DNA of 64,000 bases, taken from positions 175,995-239,994 of the forward strand of contig JAFXUI010000004.1 of NCBI GenBank assembly GCA_017535105.1, given 5' to 3'. The notes beneath the pieces are model-generated. The model was not told the DNA's origin, did no database searches, and saw only the letters and a program-made list of their open reading frames with translations. The translations under genes were made by a program, and so were the position numbers. Shown here piece by piece: positions 50,436 through 59,502 of the stretch (position 1 is the first letter of the stretch; every line of letters starts with the position of its first letter). The stretch is from Alphaproteobacteria bacterium. GTDB lineage: Bacteria > Pseudomonadota > Alphaproteobacteria > Rs-D84.

Positions 50436-52148
50436 TTACATTTCAGACGGAATCTGTAAGCCCATTAAATCAATGGCGCGCGCCAATGTGTCGCGGGCAA
50501 CACGAACAATGTGCAAGCGCCCCGCCCGCGTTTCATCATCGATATCATCACGCATAATCGGACAATTATGATAGAATGTATTTATCAGTTGCGCTAAATC
50601 ATAGGCATAGTTCGCAATCATATCGGTTGCGCGATTTTCAAACGCCGACAAAATTGTCCGTTCAAAGTCCATAATCTGAATCAACAGGTTTCGTTCGTCC
50701 GCGTTTAATTTATATTCCTTTTGGACATCGAACTCTGCGCCTTGAACTTTATTCAAAATGCTGTTCAAGCGAACCGCAGTATACAAAATGTATGGTCCGG
50801 TGCGCCCTTCGAAACTGGTGATTGCGGACGGATCGAATACATAGTCCGAACGAACATCGTGCAACAAGTCATTAAACTTTACCGCCGCCAGTGCGATTGA
50901 CTGGATTGTTTCATCGTCTAATTCTTTGCCAGATTCGGCAACACGTTCCCGGACCGCATCGTTTGCCATATCCAAAATGTCGTCCAGTCCCGCCGCATTA
51001 CCGTCACGTGTTTTGAATGGTTTGCCGTCACTGCCATTTATTGTGCCATAACCAATATGTTCGAATTTATCGTATGGGAAAATACCGGACATATCTGCGG
51101 CACGGAATAACTGTTCAAAATGCAGTGATTGGCGCAGGTCTGTAAAGTAAATGATTTTGTCCGGATTGTCGGTTTTCTTGCGGCAATATACCGCCGCCAA
51201 ATCGGTGGAATCATACGTGTCTGCACCACGTGAATCGCGCCACATATATGGTGGCATTGGTGCGTTGTCGTCGTCGCGTTTTACGTTTATAACCAATGCG
51301 CCGTCACTTTCATAAATCATATTTTTATCGCGCAAAATTTCTTCGACATCGTCCAGATATTTTGCGGCATTACGTTCGCCCAAATCATAATCAAACGGCA
51401 ATATGTTCAAGCGTTTTACCGTATTATTCATAGCATCAAGCGATATTGCCAAAAACTTTTCATACAACGCAAAGTATCCCGGATGACCATCTTGGAACTT
51501 TGCTTTAATCTCTTGGGCGCGTGCCTGAAACGCGTCATCTTGCTTTGCCAACGCGGACGCCGCCGGATAATATGTGTTTAATTCTTTTTCATCAATTTCA
51601 TAGTCAACTGGCGCATTCGGATCAAAGTTATCGCTGAAATACGGCAAATCTGGATTGTGACGTTCAATCCACGCAATGATAAGTCCCATTGGCTTGCCCC
51701 AATCGCCAATGTGATTCCACGAATATGCGGTGTTGCCCAAAAACTTTGCAACGCGGTTAAATGTATCGCCAACAATCGATGTACGCAAGTGCCCAATGTG
51801 TAACGATTTCGCGACATTGTATGCGCCATAGTCCAAATCAATTATTTGTGGTGCGGTGTTTTCCATCTGTTTTGGTGCGGTGGCGTTTTGCCATATAAAG
51901 TCGTCATTGATTTTAATGTTGATAAAGCCCGGCCCCGCCACAGACGCATCTGCAACAAAGTCCAATTCGCGCAATTTTTCAACCAATTCGGTCGCCAATT
52001 CGCGTGGTTTTTTGCCGGCGCTTTTCGCCATAACCATTGCGGCATTTGTTGCGAAATCACCAAATTCGCGGTTGCGTGGCGATTCAAGATTTACATTAAA
52101 TCCCAATTTTTCATTTATTTTTTCAGATACATATTTATATAAGTTCAT
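50436..52148 (-). CDS. argS: Arginyl-tRNA synthetase
   Basis: ArgRS charges tRNA-Arg and is one of the synthetases that needs the tRNA for activation. The 570 residues begin with the N-terminal tRNA-binding (Add1) domain; its PRNREFGDFATNAAMVM is typical. The class I HIGH motif appears as HIGHLRTS in NVAKSLHIGHLRTSIVGD near residue 118. The KMSKS equivalent is degenerate, as in many ArgRS (DGKPFKTRDGNAAGLDD). The C-terminal anticodon domain has YAYDLAQLINTFYHNCPI. It lies 15 bases after the histidine kinase gene. Confidence 0.96.
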   Translation of the reverse strand: MNLYKYVSEKINEKLGFNVNLESPRNREFGDFATNAAMVMAKSAGKKPRELATELVEKLRELDFVADASVAGPGFINIKINDDFIWQNATAPKQMENTAPQIIDLDYGAYNVAKSLHIGHLRTSIVGDTFNRVAKFLGNTAYSWNHIGDWGKPMGLIIAWIERHNPDLPYFSDNFDPNAPVDYEIDEKELNTYYPAASALAKQDDAFQARAQEIKAKFQDGHPGYFALYEKFLAISLDAMNNTVKRLNILPFDYDLGERNAAKYLDDVEEILRDKNMIYESDGALVINVKRDDDNAPMPPYMWRDSRGADTYDSTDLAAVYCRKKTDNPDKIIYFTDLRQSLHFEQLFRAADMSGIFPYDKFEHIGYGTINGSDGKPFKTRDGNAAGLDDILDMANDAVRERVAESGKELDDETIQSIALAAVKFNDLLHDVRSDYVFDPSAITSFEGRTGPYILYTAVRLNSILNKVQGAEFDVQKEYKLNADERNLLIQIMDFERTILSAFENRATDMIANYAYDLAQLINTFYHNCPIMRDDIDDETRAGRLHIVRVARDTLARAIDLMGLQIPSEM

Positions 52149-52163
52149 TTTTGTTACCCCACA

Positions 52164-53456
52164 TTAAACTGGCAATACAACACGAACGCGCAAACCGCCC
52201 ATATCGCTGTTTTCCAAGAATATTTGACCACCATGGTTTTCAATTGCTGTTTGCGCAATTGACAGTCCCAACCCTGTACCGCCGGTATCACGACCGCGCG
52301 CATCGTCCAAGCGCACAAATGGGCGCATTGCATCGACTTTTTTATCGTCTGGAATGCCGGGCCCATCATCTTCGATAATAATTTCAACATTTTCATCGGT
52401 GTCGTGTTCGGTGATTTTAATTTTGCCCGTGGCATAACGTGACGCATTTTCAATGATGTTCGCAAACGCACGCGCCAGTGCCATTGGTCGCGCATAGAAT
52501 TGGACTGGTTGGGACGGAAAATCGGTAATGATTTCTTTGTCCGGGGCCGAGTCGCGCGCAATACGCAACAACATTGATGGCAATTCGGTTGCCTGTTCAA
52601 TTTCGGGCATTTCGCCACGCGCAAAGGCCAAATATCCGTTCACCATTTCGGTCATACGGTCAATATCGCGCAATAAATCTTCGGGTTTTGCATCGCCTGT
52701 TTCAACGGCAATACGCATACGTGCCAATGGCGATTTCAAATCGTGGCTGACCGCATTTAACATGTCGGTACGGGTGCGGTTGTACCGGTCCAAACGTTCC
52801 TTCATCGTAATCATTGCGGCGGCGGCATCGCGTATTTCACGCGAACCCGATGGCTTGAAACCCGGTGCGTCCAGACCGCGTCCAAAACGATTTGCGGCCT
52901 TGGCAATACGACGAATGCTGCGTGTGTGCGCAATTATAAACGGTGTAATTAAAATACCGACAATCAGCAACGAACCAAACAGCCATACCAAGAATACTTC
53001 GGTGCTGGTCGAATAAATGCGGTGCATAGAAACCCCAAATGTCGCGATTTTGTCGTCTTTTGTTGGCACATCAATAAATACCAATCGTTTTGCGCGGTCA
53101 ATATAAATACTGGCGCGGCGGTCAAGGCGACTGCGCAACTGTGATGACAACGGTCCTGCAATCATTGTGTGGTTGTCATCGTGTTTTGGGCGTTTTAATG
53201 TGTCGTGCAGTGATACGTTTATGCCAACATCGCGCGACATTGTTGCCAAAGCGTCTTCGTTACCGGCATCCATTAACTTCATCATCGCTGAAATCTCGCC
53301 AGCCAGCGAACGCGCCAATGTGGCGTGTACACGATCCCAGTGATTATCAAAGAACACACTTGCAACGATAGTCAGTGCCAAAATCAATGGCACCAAAATC
53401 AGCAAAATTGTACGAGAAAGAAAACTGCGTGGCATTAATCTCATATCTTTCACCAT
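52164..53456 (-). CDS. Sensor histidine kinase, EnvZ/OmpR class
   Basis: A 430-residue inner-membrane kinase. Two helices (about 15-35 and 155-178) flank a periplasmic sensor of about 120 residues. A HAMP linker follows, then the phospho-acceptor NAVSHDLKSPLARMRIA (His near residue 240). The ATP-binding domain has the N box (ANIIENASRYATG), G1 (EDDGPGIPDD) and G2 (GGTGLGLSIAQ). The layout matches EnvZ. It starts inside the stop of the response regulator (TAATG), so the pair is coupled. The signal is unknown; a periplasmic sensor domain and envelope neighbours suggest an envelope cue. Confidence 0.94.
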   Translation of the reverse strand: MVKDMRLMPRSFLSRTILLILVPLILALTIVASVFFDNHWDRVHATLARSLAGEISAMMKLMDAGNEDALATMSRDVGINVSLHDTLKRPKHDDNHTMIAGPLSSQLRSRLDRRASIYIDRAKRLVFIDVPTKDDKIATFGVSMHRIYSTSTEVFLVWLFGSLLIVGILITPFIIAHTRSIRRIAKAANRFGRGLDAPGFKPSGSREIRDAAAAMITMKERLDRYNRTRTDMLNAVSHDLKSPLARMRIAVETGDAKPEDLLRDIDRMTEMVNGYLAFARGEMPEIEQATELPSMLLRIARDSAPDKEIITDFPSQPVQFYARPMALARAFANIIENASRYATGKIKITEHDTDENVEIIIEDDGPGIPDDKKVDAMRPFVRLDDARGRDTGGTGLGLSIAQTAIENHGGQIFLENSDMGGLRVRVVLPV

Positions 53457-54094
53457 TATTTGTTGTGCGTGGTCTGGTCTATAAGTTTATAGCCCTGGCC
53501 CCGAACAGTTATTATATCCAGATTTGATAATACAACATTTAATTTCGTGCGCAAGCGTTTTGCGACCATTGGTGATGCCGGAACAATATTGCCGATTGGC
53601 GAAGTTAAGTGTTGTAATAACTTCTTTTCTTCGGCCGACAACATCAAAATACGTGCGTTTTCGGGTGCGTTGCCAACAAAAAATTCATCATCAGCATAAA
53701 TCAAACCGTTCGGCATAACGGTCGCATTGTCATTGCGTGACAATATGTTATTCAGACGCAAAACCAATTCGCGCAATTGAAACGGTTTGCCCAGATAGTC
53801 GTTTGCCCCACCCGTCAAACCCGCAATGGCGTTTTCCGAGCCTGTCATAGCGGTCAACATTAATACGGGGGTTGTGTCGCCACGTGCGCGTAAATCTTGT
53901 AAAAAAGTAAGTCCGTCCATACCCGTCATCATACGATCCAAAACAATGCCGTCAACACGAATACGGGCAAGTGTTTGTGCGGCATCTTCGGCCGATGTGG
54001 CGGAAATAACGTTAAATCCAGTATCGCGCAGACCGTGCGCAATCGCGTGATTTAATACTTCATCATCATCAACAACAAGAATAGTTTTATTCAT
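53456..54094 (-). CDS. Response regulator, OmpR-like
   Basis: From the ATG at 54094 the protein has 212 residues. The receiver has acidic VVDDDEVL, the phosphorylated Asp in GIVLDRMMTGMDG near residue 55, Thr in LMLTAMTG and Lys in YLGKPFQLREL. The C-terminal domain of about 85 residues is OmpR-like but short: LSAEEKKLLQHLTS and VVLSNLDIITVRGQGYKL fit the winged helix, while its N-terminal strands are reduced. It partners the kinase gene directly downstream. Start choice is uncertain because an upstream in-frame ATG at 54133 exists; no strong Shine-Dalgarno marks either. Confidence 0.9.
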   Translation of the reverse strand: MNKTILVVDDDEVLNHAIAHGLRDTGFNVISATSAEDAAQTLARIRVDGIVLDRMMTGMDGLTFLQDLRARGDTTPVLMLTAMTGSENAIAGLTGGANDYLGKPFQLRELVLRLNNILSRNDNATVMPNGLIYADDEFFVGNAPENARILMLSAEEKKLLQHLTSPIGNIVPASPMVAKRLRTKLNVVLSNLDIITVRGQGYKLIDQTTHNK

Positions 54095-54157
54095 AGCAAA
54101 TGGCTTTGTGTTGTGGCGGTAATTTGTGTGCATTTGCGCCACGCACACAAACCGCGA

Positions 54158-55063
54158 TTATTTCTGTAATGGTTCAACGGCATATTCGCCCGGCTGAATC
54201 GCGCCAGACAGGTCTGCATCGGCGTCCATTGCCGCACGGAACTTCATACCACCGGTTGCGAATTCGGTCTTGAATAATGCGTATCCCGTACCACCGCCGG
54301 TTGTTGGTCCCTGCATACCCAATGAATAATAACCACCCATAATGCCATAGTCTAAATCGATATAGTCAATGCTGACCAATAACGAAACGTTGCTGCGTCC
54401 GTCACTTGTCATATTACATGAAAATTCACGATTTGACAATGTTGCCTGGGAATTGATTGGAACGACAATATCCATAATTGTTGGTTCACATGTGCGCGCA
54501 ACACCGTTCACCAAGAATTCATACGTCATACCAACGGTTGCCTTGGAAAGTCCCGTTGAAACATTGACTTGGGAAATTGTAGCCTTTGGTATTTTGACCA
54601 ACGCGTTGGCAATTCCACTGCGCACCGGGAAAGAAATACCCGATTGTAAGCAATCACGTGAAAATGGGTCCGCTTCACAGATATACACGCGGGAATGCGC
54701 ATTCATCATGAACATATTTGCCAAACTGTTGAACAAAAATGTACGTGTAATACGGTCGTTCAGTTTTGTGCAACCGAAATTACGACAGATTATCATTGGG
54801 CGGTCAGCAAAAGTGACACCTGGGTGTGCGTTGACCTCAGCCTCACGCGTGTCAACGATATTCTGGTCATAATTCAGACTGTCTGCACGTTGCATAAACT
54901 CGGTTTCCGGAATAAAATTCGGATCGTTTGGATATGCATAGTACGATTGAACCGGCGTTTCGGTGTAAATCGTCTGAAAATTATCATAATTTATAGCATT
55001 GTCAGCAAGTGCGCCAGTCGCGCAAAAAGCCGTCAAAACCGCCAAAAAACTTAGTTTGGACAT
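54158..55063 (-). CDS. Exported protein, function unknown
   Basis: A 301-residue protein with a signal peptide (MSKLSFLAVLTAFCATGALA). The mature N-terminus is Tyr/Asn/Asp-rich (NYDNFQTIYTETP, YYAYPNDPNF). The middle has Cys pairs (IICRNFGCTKL, YICEADPFSRDCL) and a beta-rich part with alternating residues (SLLVSIDYIDLDYGIMGGYY). I recognise no family. A TTGACA-N18-TAAGAT promoter precedes it. It lies just upstream of the two-component genes, in the same direction, with 63 bases between, so it could be cotranscribed with or regulated by them; only position supports that. Confidence 0.75.
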   Translation of the reverse strand: MSKLSFLAVLTAFCATGALADNAINYDNFQTIYTETPVQSYYAYPNDPNFIPETEFMQRADSLNYDQNIVDTREAEVNAHPGVTFADRPMIICRNFGCTKLNDRITRTFLFNSLANMFMMNAHSRVYICEADPFSRDCLQSGISFPVRSGIANALVKIPKATISQVNVSTGLSKATVGMTYEFLVNGVARTCEPTIMDIVVPINSQATLSNREFSCNMTSDGRSNVSLLVSIDYIDLDYGIMGGYYSLGMQGPTTGGGTGYALFKTEFATGGMKFRAAMDADADLSGAIQPGEYAVEPLQK

Positions 55064-55089
55064 GGCAAACCTTTTTATCTCTCGAATAA

Positions 55090-55119
55090 ATCTTAGAACA
55101 ATCGCGCCCCCTATGTCAA
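55090..55119 (-). promoter_or_regulatory. Promoter of the exported gene at 54158
   Basis: On the minus strand perfect TTGACA (55114-55119), 18-base spacer, TAAGAT (55090-55095). Confidence 0.65.
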
Positions 55120-55136
55120 AGCAAAAAATATTTTTA

Positions 55137-55166
55137 TTGAAAATTGGATATTGATTGTTCTATAAA
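55137..55166 (+). promoter_or_regulatory. Promoter of the ruvB-tol operon
   Basis: TTGAAA (55137-55142), 18-base spacer, TATAAA (55161-55166), 40 bases before the ATG at 55207. Confidence 0.65.
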
Positions 55167-55206
55167 TAATGGCAAGATACATTAGAAAGGTTAAAGGTAA
55201 AACAAA

Positions 55207-55866
55207 ATGGTTGACATTATTATTACAGGTGAAGCGGGCAAATTACACGCGGTATATCACAAGTCAGACGAACCGGCGGCGCCGTTGGCGGTTGTGTTGT
55301 CGGGCAATCCTCGTCAAAAGCATCATATGAACGACCGTGTGTCGTACGCAATGTTTCGTGCGTTTATGGATATCGGCTTTTCGGTTGTGCGTTTCAACTA
55401 TCGTGGCGTAAATGATTCCGAAGGTTCGTTGGGTACGACATCTGAAAATATGTTGGATATCGCAACGGTGATTGACTGGATTCAGAATAAAAATGAGGAC
55501 AGCGATAAAATCTGGCTTGCGGGTCACGGTCTGGGGGCATGGTATGTGCTTCAGGCAATGATGCGCCGTCCCGAAGTTTCTGGCTTTGCACTGGTGTCCC
55601 CAGATTCATCTGTGTCCGATTATGCGTTCTTGTCACCCCGCCCCAACCGCGGTTTGTTGCTTCAAGGCGCCGCAGAATCAGAAGATGCCAAGGCTTTTGC
55701 AACGCACCTTACCCAAATCTTGAAAAAACAGGCGCAAATAAAATTGGAAACAATCCGTATCAAAAATGCGGACGCAGAATATTCACAACCGGCCGACCTG
55801 CGCCAGATGTATAATGATTTAAAGGCATATGTTGGTCGTGAAAACGCCGAAGACAAGTTGTTATAA
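55207..55866 (+). CDS. Alpha/beta-hydrolase fold protein lacking the nucleophile Ser
   Basis: A 219-residue protein of the COG2945-like group, with [18 protein letters not shown] and the middle block [20 protein letters not shown]. In members I remember, the elbow reads GFSFGAW with a Ser; here it is GHGLGAW, with Gly in the place of Ser. The usual HPHP box near residue 33 also reads [12 protein letters not shown]. The fold is kept, but classic hydrolysis looks unlikely, so it may bind a ligand or partner. It is the first gene of a plus-strand run with ruvB starting one base after its stop. AAAGG ribosome-binding site. Confidence 0.8.
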   Translation: MVDIIITGEAGKLHAVYHKSDEPAAPLAVVLSGNPRQKHHMNDRVSYAMFRAFMDIGFSVVRFNYRGVNDSEGSLGTTSENMLDIATVIDWIQNKNEDSDKIWLAGHGLGAWYVLQAMMRRPEVSGFALVSPDSSVSDYAFLSPRPNRGLLLQGAAESEDAKAFATHLTQILKKQAQIKLETIRIKNADAEYSQPADLRQMYNDLKAYVGRENAEDKLL

Positions 55867-55867
55867 A

Positions 55868-56857
55868 ATGAATCAAAACGAACGCTTCTTAGATCCGACG
55901 ATTCCAGACGAAATGGCGGCAACCATTCGTCCAAAGACTTTGGCGGACTTTATTGGACACGAAAGTCTGAAACAAAATCTGTCGGTATTTATATCGGGCG
56001 CGAAATCGCGTGGCGAAGCAATGGACCATGTTTTGTTGTATGGTCCCCCGGGGTTGGGTAAAACAACTTTGGCACATATTATTGCGAATGAGCTGGGAAC
56101 AAATTTCCGCACGACTGCGGCCCCAATGCTTACGAAACAAGGCGATTTGGCGGCTATCTTGACTGCACTGGAACCAATGGACGTATTGTTCATTGATGAA
56201 ATACATCGCTTGCCAACGGCCATCGAAGAAGTGCTTTATTCCGCAATGGAAGATTTTAAATTAGACATCATGTTGGGCGAAGGTCCATCGGCAAAAAGTG
56301 TTCGGATTGACCTGCCACCATTTACATTGGTCGGTGCGACAACACGTACCGGGTTATTGTCGAATCCGTTGCGTGACAGGTTCGGAATTGATTTAAGATT
56401 AACGTTTTATTCGCCGTCTGATTTGGCAAAAATTATTAAACGCAGCGCGAATATTTTGGGTGTCGAAATTGACGATGATGCGGCATTAATGTTGGCGCAC
56501 AGTTCACGTGGAACACCCCGTATTGCGAACAGATTATTAAAGCGTGCGCGCGATTTTGCGATGGCAACGAACAGTCCAAAAATCACATTAGAAACTGTAA
56601 AAACCGCACTTGCCCAGTTACACGTTGACGCATGCGGTTTGGACGAAATTGATCGTGAATACATGCAGACAATCGTTCGTCATTATGCCGGTGGTCCGGT
56701 TGGAATTGACAACTTGTCGGCGGCATTATCAGAATCACCAGACACGATTGAAGATGTTATTGAACCATATTTGATGCAGTTGGGTTTTGTTCAACGTACA
56801 CCACGTGGTCGCGTAATAACAGAAAGTGGTTATGAACATTTGGGCCTTAAAAAATGA
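55868..56857 (+). CDS. ruvB: Holliday junction branch-migration ATPase RuvB
   Basis: RuvB is the hexameric motor that drives branch migration with RuvA. The 329 residues comprise the AAA+ core with Walker [14 protein letters not shown] and Walker [12 protein letters not shown], sensor 1 [18 protein letters not shown] and the C-terminal winged-helix domain ([15 protein letters not shown]). The start at 55868 aligns with the family [15 protein letters not shown]. ruvA and ruvC, usual neighbours, are not adjacent here. The stop overlaps the HD gene as ATGA. Confidence 0.97.
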   Translation: MNQNERFLDPTIPDEMAATIRPKTLADFIGHESLKQNLSVFISGAKSRGEAMDHVLLYGPPGLGKTTLAHIIANELGTNFRTTAAPMLTKQGDLAAILTALEPMDVLFIDEIHRLPTAIEEVLYSAMEDFKLDIMLGEGPSAKSVRIDLPPFTLVGATTRTGLLSNPLRDRFGIDLRLTFYSPSDLAKIIKRSANILGVEIDDDAALMLAHSSRGTPRIANRLLKRARDFAMATNSPKITLETVKTALAQLHVDACGLDEIDREYMQTIVRHYAGGPVGIDNLSAALSESPDTIEDVIEPYLMQLGFVQRTPRGRVITESGYEHLGLKK

Positions 56858-57477
56858 CAACTGCTAAAAACTTAACCGATTTTTTCAAGTTATCCGAACG
56901 GCTGGAGTGCGAATTGCGCCTGACCAACATGTCTGACGGCAACCCCCAGGCGGTTGCATCGCATTCGTGGAATATGATTATGATGGCGATTGCCCTGCGT
57001 CCATATCTGAAAAAGCCGGTGAATATGGAAACGGTAATGGAATTGTGTGCCCTGCACGATTTGCCAGAGGCAATTGCCCACGACATTCCGCTGCATCAAC
57101 AGACCGAAGAAGTGAAAAAACAAAAACATATCCAAGAAGAACAAGCGGTCAATTCCATAAACAGTTTATTACAAGATGAACATATCATTGCGCGCTTTAA
57201 TGAATATGAATTGCGCCAGTCGCCCGAGTCACGGTTGGTAAAATTACTGGATATGTTGGATACGGGTATTCAACATTTATGCGCCAAAGATTTGTCTTAT
57301 GTTGGGACGTTCCGGGACAACTTTTATTGGAAGTTATTTTTTTCGGACTCTTTCGCAAGTGCATTTGATTATGAACCAATATTGCGCGACATTTTTAACG
57401 AAATTCGTGAACGTGTTGCCGCACGCTTACAGAATGAATTGGGTATAGATTATCGCATTTTTACAACGGAAAAATAA
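56854..57477 (+). CDS. HD-domain hydrolase, YfbR/HDDC2-like 5'-nucleotidase type
   Basis: A 207-residue protein of the HD superfamily: [12 protein letters not shown] gives the first His, [18 protein letters not shown] gives the His-Asp pair and following residues, and [13 protein letters not shown] the last Asp. Spacing fits YfbR-type deoxynucleoside monophosphatases, which cleave phosphate from 5'-dNMPs and act in nucleotide pool control. The start overlaps ruvB by four bases and ybgC begins one base after the stop, so the genes are coupled. The substrate is inferred from the family only. Confidence 0.83.
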   Translation: MTTAKNLTDFFKLSERLECELRLTNMSDGNPQAVASHSWNMIMMAIALRPYLKKPVNMETVMELCALHDLPEAIAHDIPLHQQTEEVKKQKHIQEEQAVNSINSLLQDEHIIARFNEYELRQSPESRLVKLLDMLDTGIQHLCAKDLSYVGTFRDNFYWKLFFSDSFASAFDYEPILRDIFNEIRERVAARLQNELGIDYRIFTTEK

Positions 57478-57478
57478 A

Positions 57479-57853
57479 ATGAAGACATTTAAATATCCTT
57501 TTTCAATCGCCTATTCTGACACCGATGCGGGTGGCATTGTTTATCACGGTCGCTATATTGAAATTGCAGAGCGCGCCCGTATGGAAATGATACGCGGAAT
57601 TGATTTCCCAGACGGCGACAATGGTTTTGTGGTGCGCGAGTTGGACATTAAATATATGTCGCCACTGCACCTGGGCGAAGATTTGATTGTTGAATCAACG
57701 ATTACCGATGTTGGCGGGGCATCTATGAACGTCGAACAAAAATTCGTGCATGGTGACACGATTTGTGCTATAATGCATATCACAGTGGTTTATATCGGTT
57801 CGGATATGCATGTTAAGCGGATTCCAGACTCGGTGTTAAGCCATTTGGAATAA
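57479..57853 (+). CDS. ybgC: Acyl-CoA thioesterase YbgC
   Basis: A 124-residue hot-dog fold thioesterase found at the front of tol-pal operons. The 4-hydroxybenzoyl-CoA thioesterase signature is AYSDTDAGGIVYHGRYIEIA near residue 10, with catalytic Asp. The rest (SPLHLGEDLIVESTI) fits. The protein acts on CoA esters and may link phospholipid metabolism to the Tol complex. tolQ follows by 23 bases with a GAAGGAAGG ribosome-binding site. Confidence 0.93.
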   Translation: MKTFKYPFSIAYSDTDAGGIVYHGRYIEIAERARMEMIRGIDFPDGDNGFVVRELDIKYMSPLHLGEDLIVESTITDVGGASMNVEQKFVHGDTICAIMHITVVYIGSDMHVKRIPDSVLSHLE

Positions 57854-57876
57854 TAAACGCGAAGGAAGGTTTTCAA

Positions 57877-58317
57877 ATGAATAGTTTTTCTATATGGTCG
57901 CTGTTTACCGGCGATTTTGTGACGGCAATTGCCTCAATCGTTTTGGTGGGATTCAGTGTTATGTCATGGGCGGTAATAATCGAAAAGATACGGCTGTTTC
58001 GTGCCGCACGTCGTAATAAGCCATCGGGCGATGCGGATAAAGTGATTATGCCATACGATAAAAACCTGTGGTTCTTGGCGATGGTCGCGGGGGTTTCACC
58101 ATTTATTGGTTTGTTCGGAACCGTGTGGGGTGTTATGGATTCTTTTGCGGCGATTGGGTTGAATCAATCGGTCAGTATTGGTGTTATTGCGCCGGGGTTG
58201 GCAACCGCGTTGGGAACGACTGCACTGGGACTTGTTGCCGCAATACCTGCGGCGATTGCGTACCAGGTGTTCACCAAAAAGTCAGACGATTTATATGATG
58301 AATTAAAGGGAAAATAA
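57877..58317 (+). CDS. tolQ: TolQ proton-channel subunit, shortened
   Basis: TolQ and TolR form the inner-membrane motor that energises TolA for outer-membrane constriction. Three helices are visible: IASIVLVGFSVMSWAVIIEK, FLAMVAGVSPFIGLFGTVWG and APGLATALGTTALGLVAAIP, with the conserved Thr/Pro pattern. At 146 residues it is far shorter than the usual 225-240: the cytoplasmic loop between the first two helices is cut to about 25 residues. The downstream tolR and tolA confirm identity against ExbB or MotA. Confidence 0.88.
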   Translation: MNSFSIWSLFTGDFVTAIASIVLVGFSVMSWAVIIEKIRLFRAARRNKPSGDADKVIMPYDKNLWFLAMVAGVSPFIGLFGTVWGVMDSFAAIGLNQSVSIGVIAPGLATALGTTALGLVAAIPAAIAYQVFTKKSDDLYDELKGK

Positions 58318-58320
58318 ACC

Positions 58321-58725
58321 ATGTCCAGATTCAGACACAGACGCGATACAGATGCACTGATTCAGTTGACGCCGATGATTGACGTTATGACGGTGCTGTT
58401 GGCGGTGTTTATGGTGACGACCCCAATGATGACAAACGGCATTAACCTTGATTTGCCAAGTGCCGGTCATTCGGCATTGAACGGCAACGACCACGCAATA
58501 CAAATAAGTGTTGATGCATCTGGGGCATACTATTTGAATGAAATGAAGTTGGACGTTGATGACGTTGTAAAGCGCGCAATTGCAATGCGTGGCGAAAATC
58601 CGCAACTGTCGATAATGATAAACGGGGACAAGCATGCGGACTATGGCGCGGTTATGACGGTGATGGGCAAATTGAAAGATTCTGGGTTCCAGCGCGTTGG
58701 CCTGCGAACAAAAGCCGAAAAATGA
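58321..58725 (+). CDS. tolR: TolR
   Basis: A 134-residue ExbD/TolR family protein with one N-terminal membrane helix that carries the proton-binding Asp in QLTPMIDVMTVLLAVFMVTT. A periplasmic domain follows (YLNEMKLDVDDVVKRAIAMR, ADYGAVMTVMGKLKDSGF). Normal length. It starts three bases after the tolQ stop with an AAAGGGAAAA site and overlaps tolA by four bases. Confidence 0.94.
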   Translation: MSRFRHRRDTDALIQLTPMIDVMTVLLAVFMVTTPMMTNGINLDLPSAGHSALNGNDHAIQISVDASGAYYLNEMKLDVDDVVKRAIAMRGENPQLSIMINGDKHADYGAVMTVMGKLKDSGFQRVGLRTKAEK

Positions 58726-59465
58726 ACTTTGACAAGAATTTTCAATTGGAAAACATGTTGATGTCGGTGATTGGACATCTGGTGCTTGTTGCGCTTATGG
58801 TTACTTCTTTTGCGATATTGGTACACCGGGCAATGTTGGTTGCGCCCGATCGTATAGAGATTATGGAAATTGACTTAAACTCGGTTACGGTTTCGCGTGA
58901 CGATACAAAACTTTATAATACCGTCCCACCCGAAGAGAAAAAGACCGAAGAAAAGAAAGAAGAAAAGTCAAAGCCAGAGCCGGAAAAAATCGAATCGGAA
59001 AAACCGATTGAAAAGCCGTCACTGGTCGATTCGGATATGGATAAGAAAAAAGAAGAGAAAAAGGCAGAAGAAAAGAAAGACCCGGAACCTATTGCCCCAC
59101 GAAAAAAGATGGTTGTGCGTGTAAATCGTGAAAGTGTTTCATTAAATCGCACATTAAATGTTTCGGTGATTGATGCGTTGCGTGTGGCGATGACGCGCTG
59201 TTGGGTGATTGATAAAAACCGGCCGGATATTTCGGACATTCGTGCGGTTGCACATTTGACAATGCGTAAAAACGGAACGGTGCGCGACATGTGGTTTGAA
59301 TCGGCGGCACGCGCGGAAACCGACCCGGCGTTTGCGTATGTTTTGGAAACAATCCGTGCGGCAATAAATACCTGTCAGCCATTGCGTATGTTGCCGGCGA
59401 ACGATTTTGCGAACTGGGAAAAGATTCAGTTGACCTTTTACCCAACAAGTGGCAAAGTAATGTGA
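58722..59465 (+). CDS. tolA: TolA
   Basis: TolA links the TolQR motor to Pal and the outer membrane. It has one N-terminal helix (LMSVIGHLVLVALMVTSFAI), a Glu/Lys/Pro-rich periplasmic arm (about 60-140, e.g. EEKKTEEKKEEKSKPEPEK), then a C-terminal domain with two Cys (TRCWVIDKNRPD and AAINTCQPL) that probably pair. The length, 247 residues, is short compared with E. coli TolA (421), mainly through a shorter arm. tolB and pal do not follow; a DUF2817 peptidase gene does. Confidence 0.92.
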   Translation: MNFDKNFQLENMLMSVIGHLVLVALMVTSFAILVHRAMLVAPDRIEIMEIDLNSVTVSRDDTKLYNTVPPEEKKTEEKKEEKSKPEPEKIESEKPIEKPSLVDSDMDKKKEEKKAEEKKDPEPIAPRKKMVVRVNRESVSLNRTLNVSVIDALRVAMTRCWVIDKNRPDISDIRAVAHLTMRKNGTVRDMWFESAARAETDPAFAYVLETIRAAINTCQPLRMLPANDFANWEKIQLTFYPTSGKVM

Positions 59466-59502
59466 TGTATGGGGGAATGGAGAAAAACAAAAGGTGACCC
59501 CT

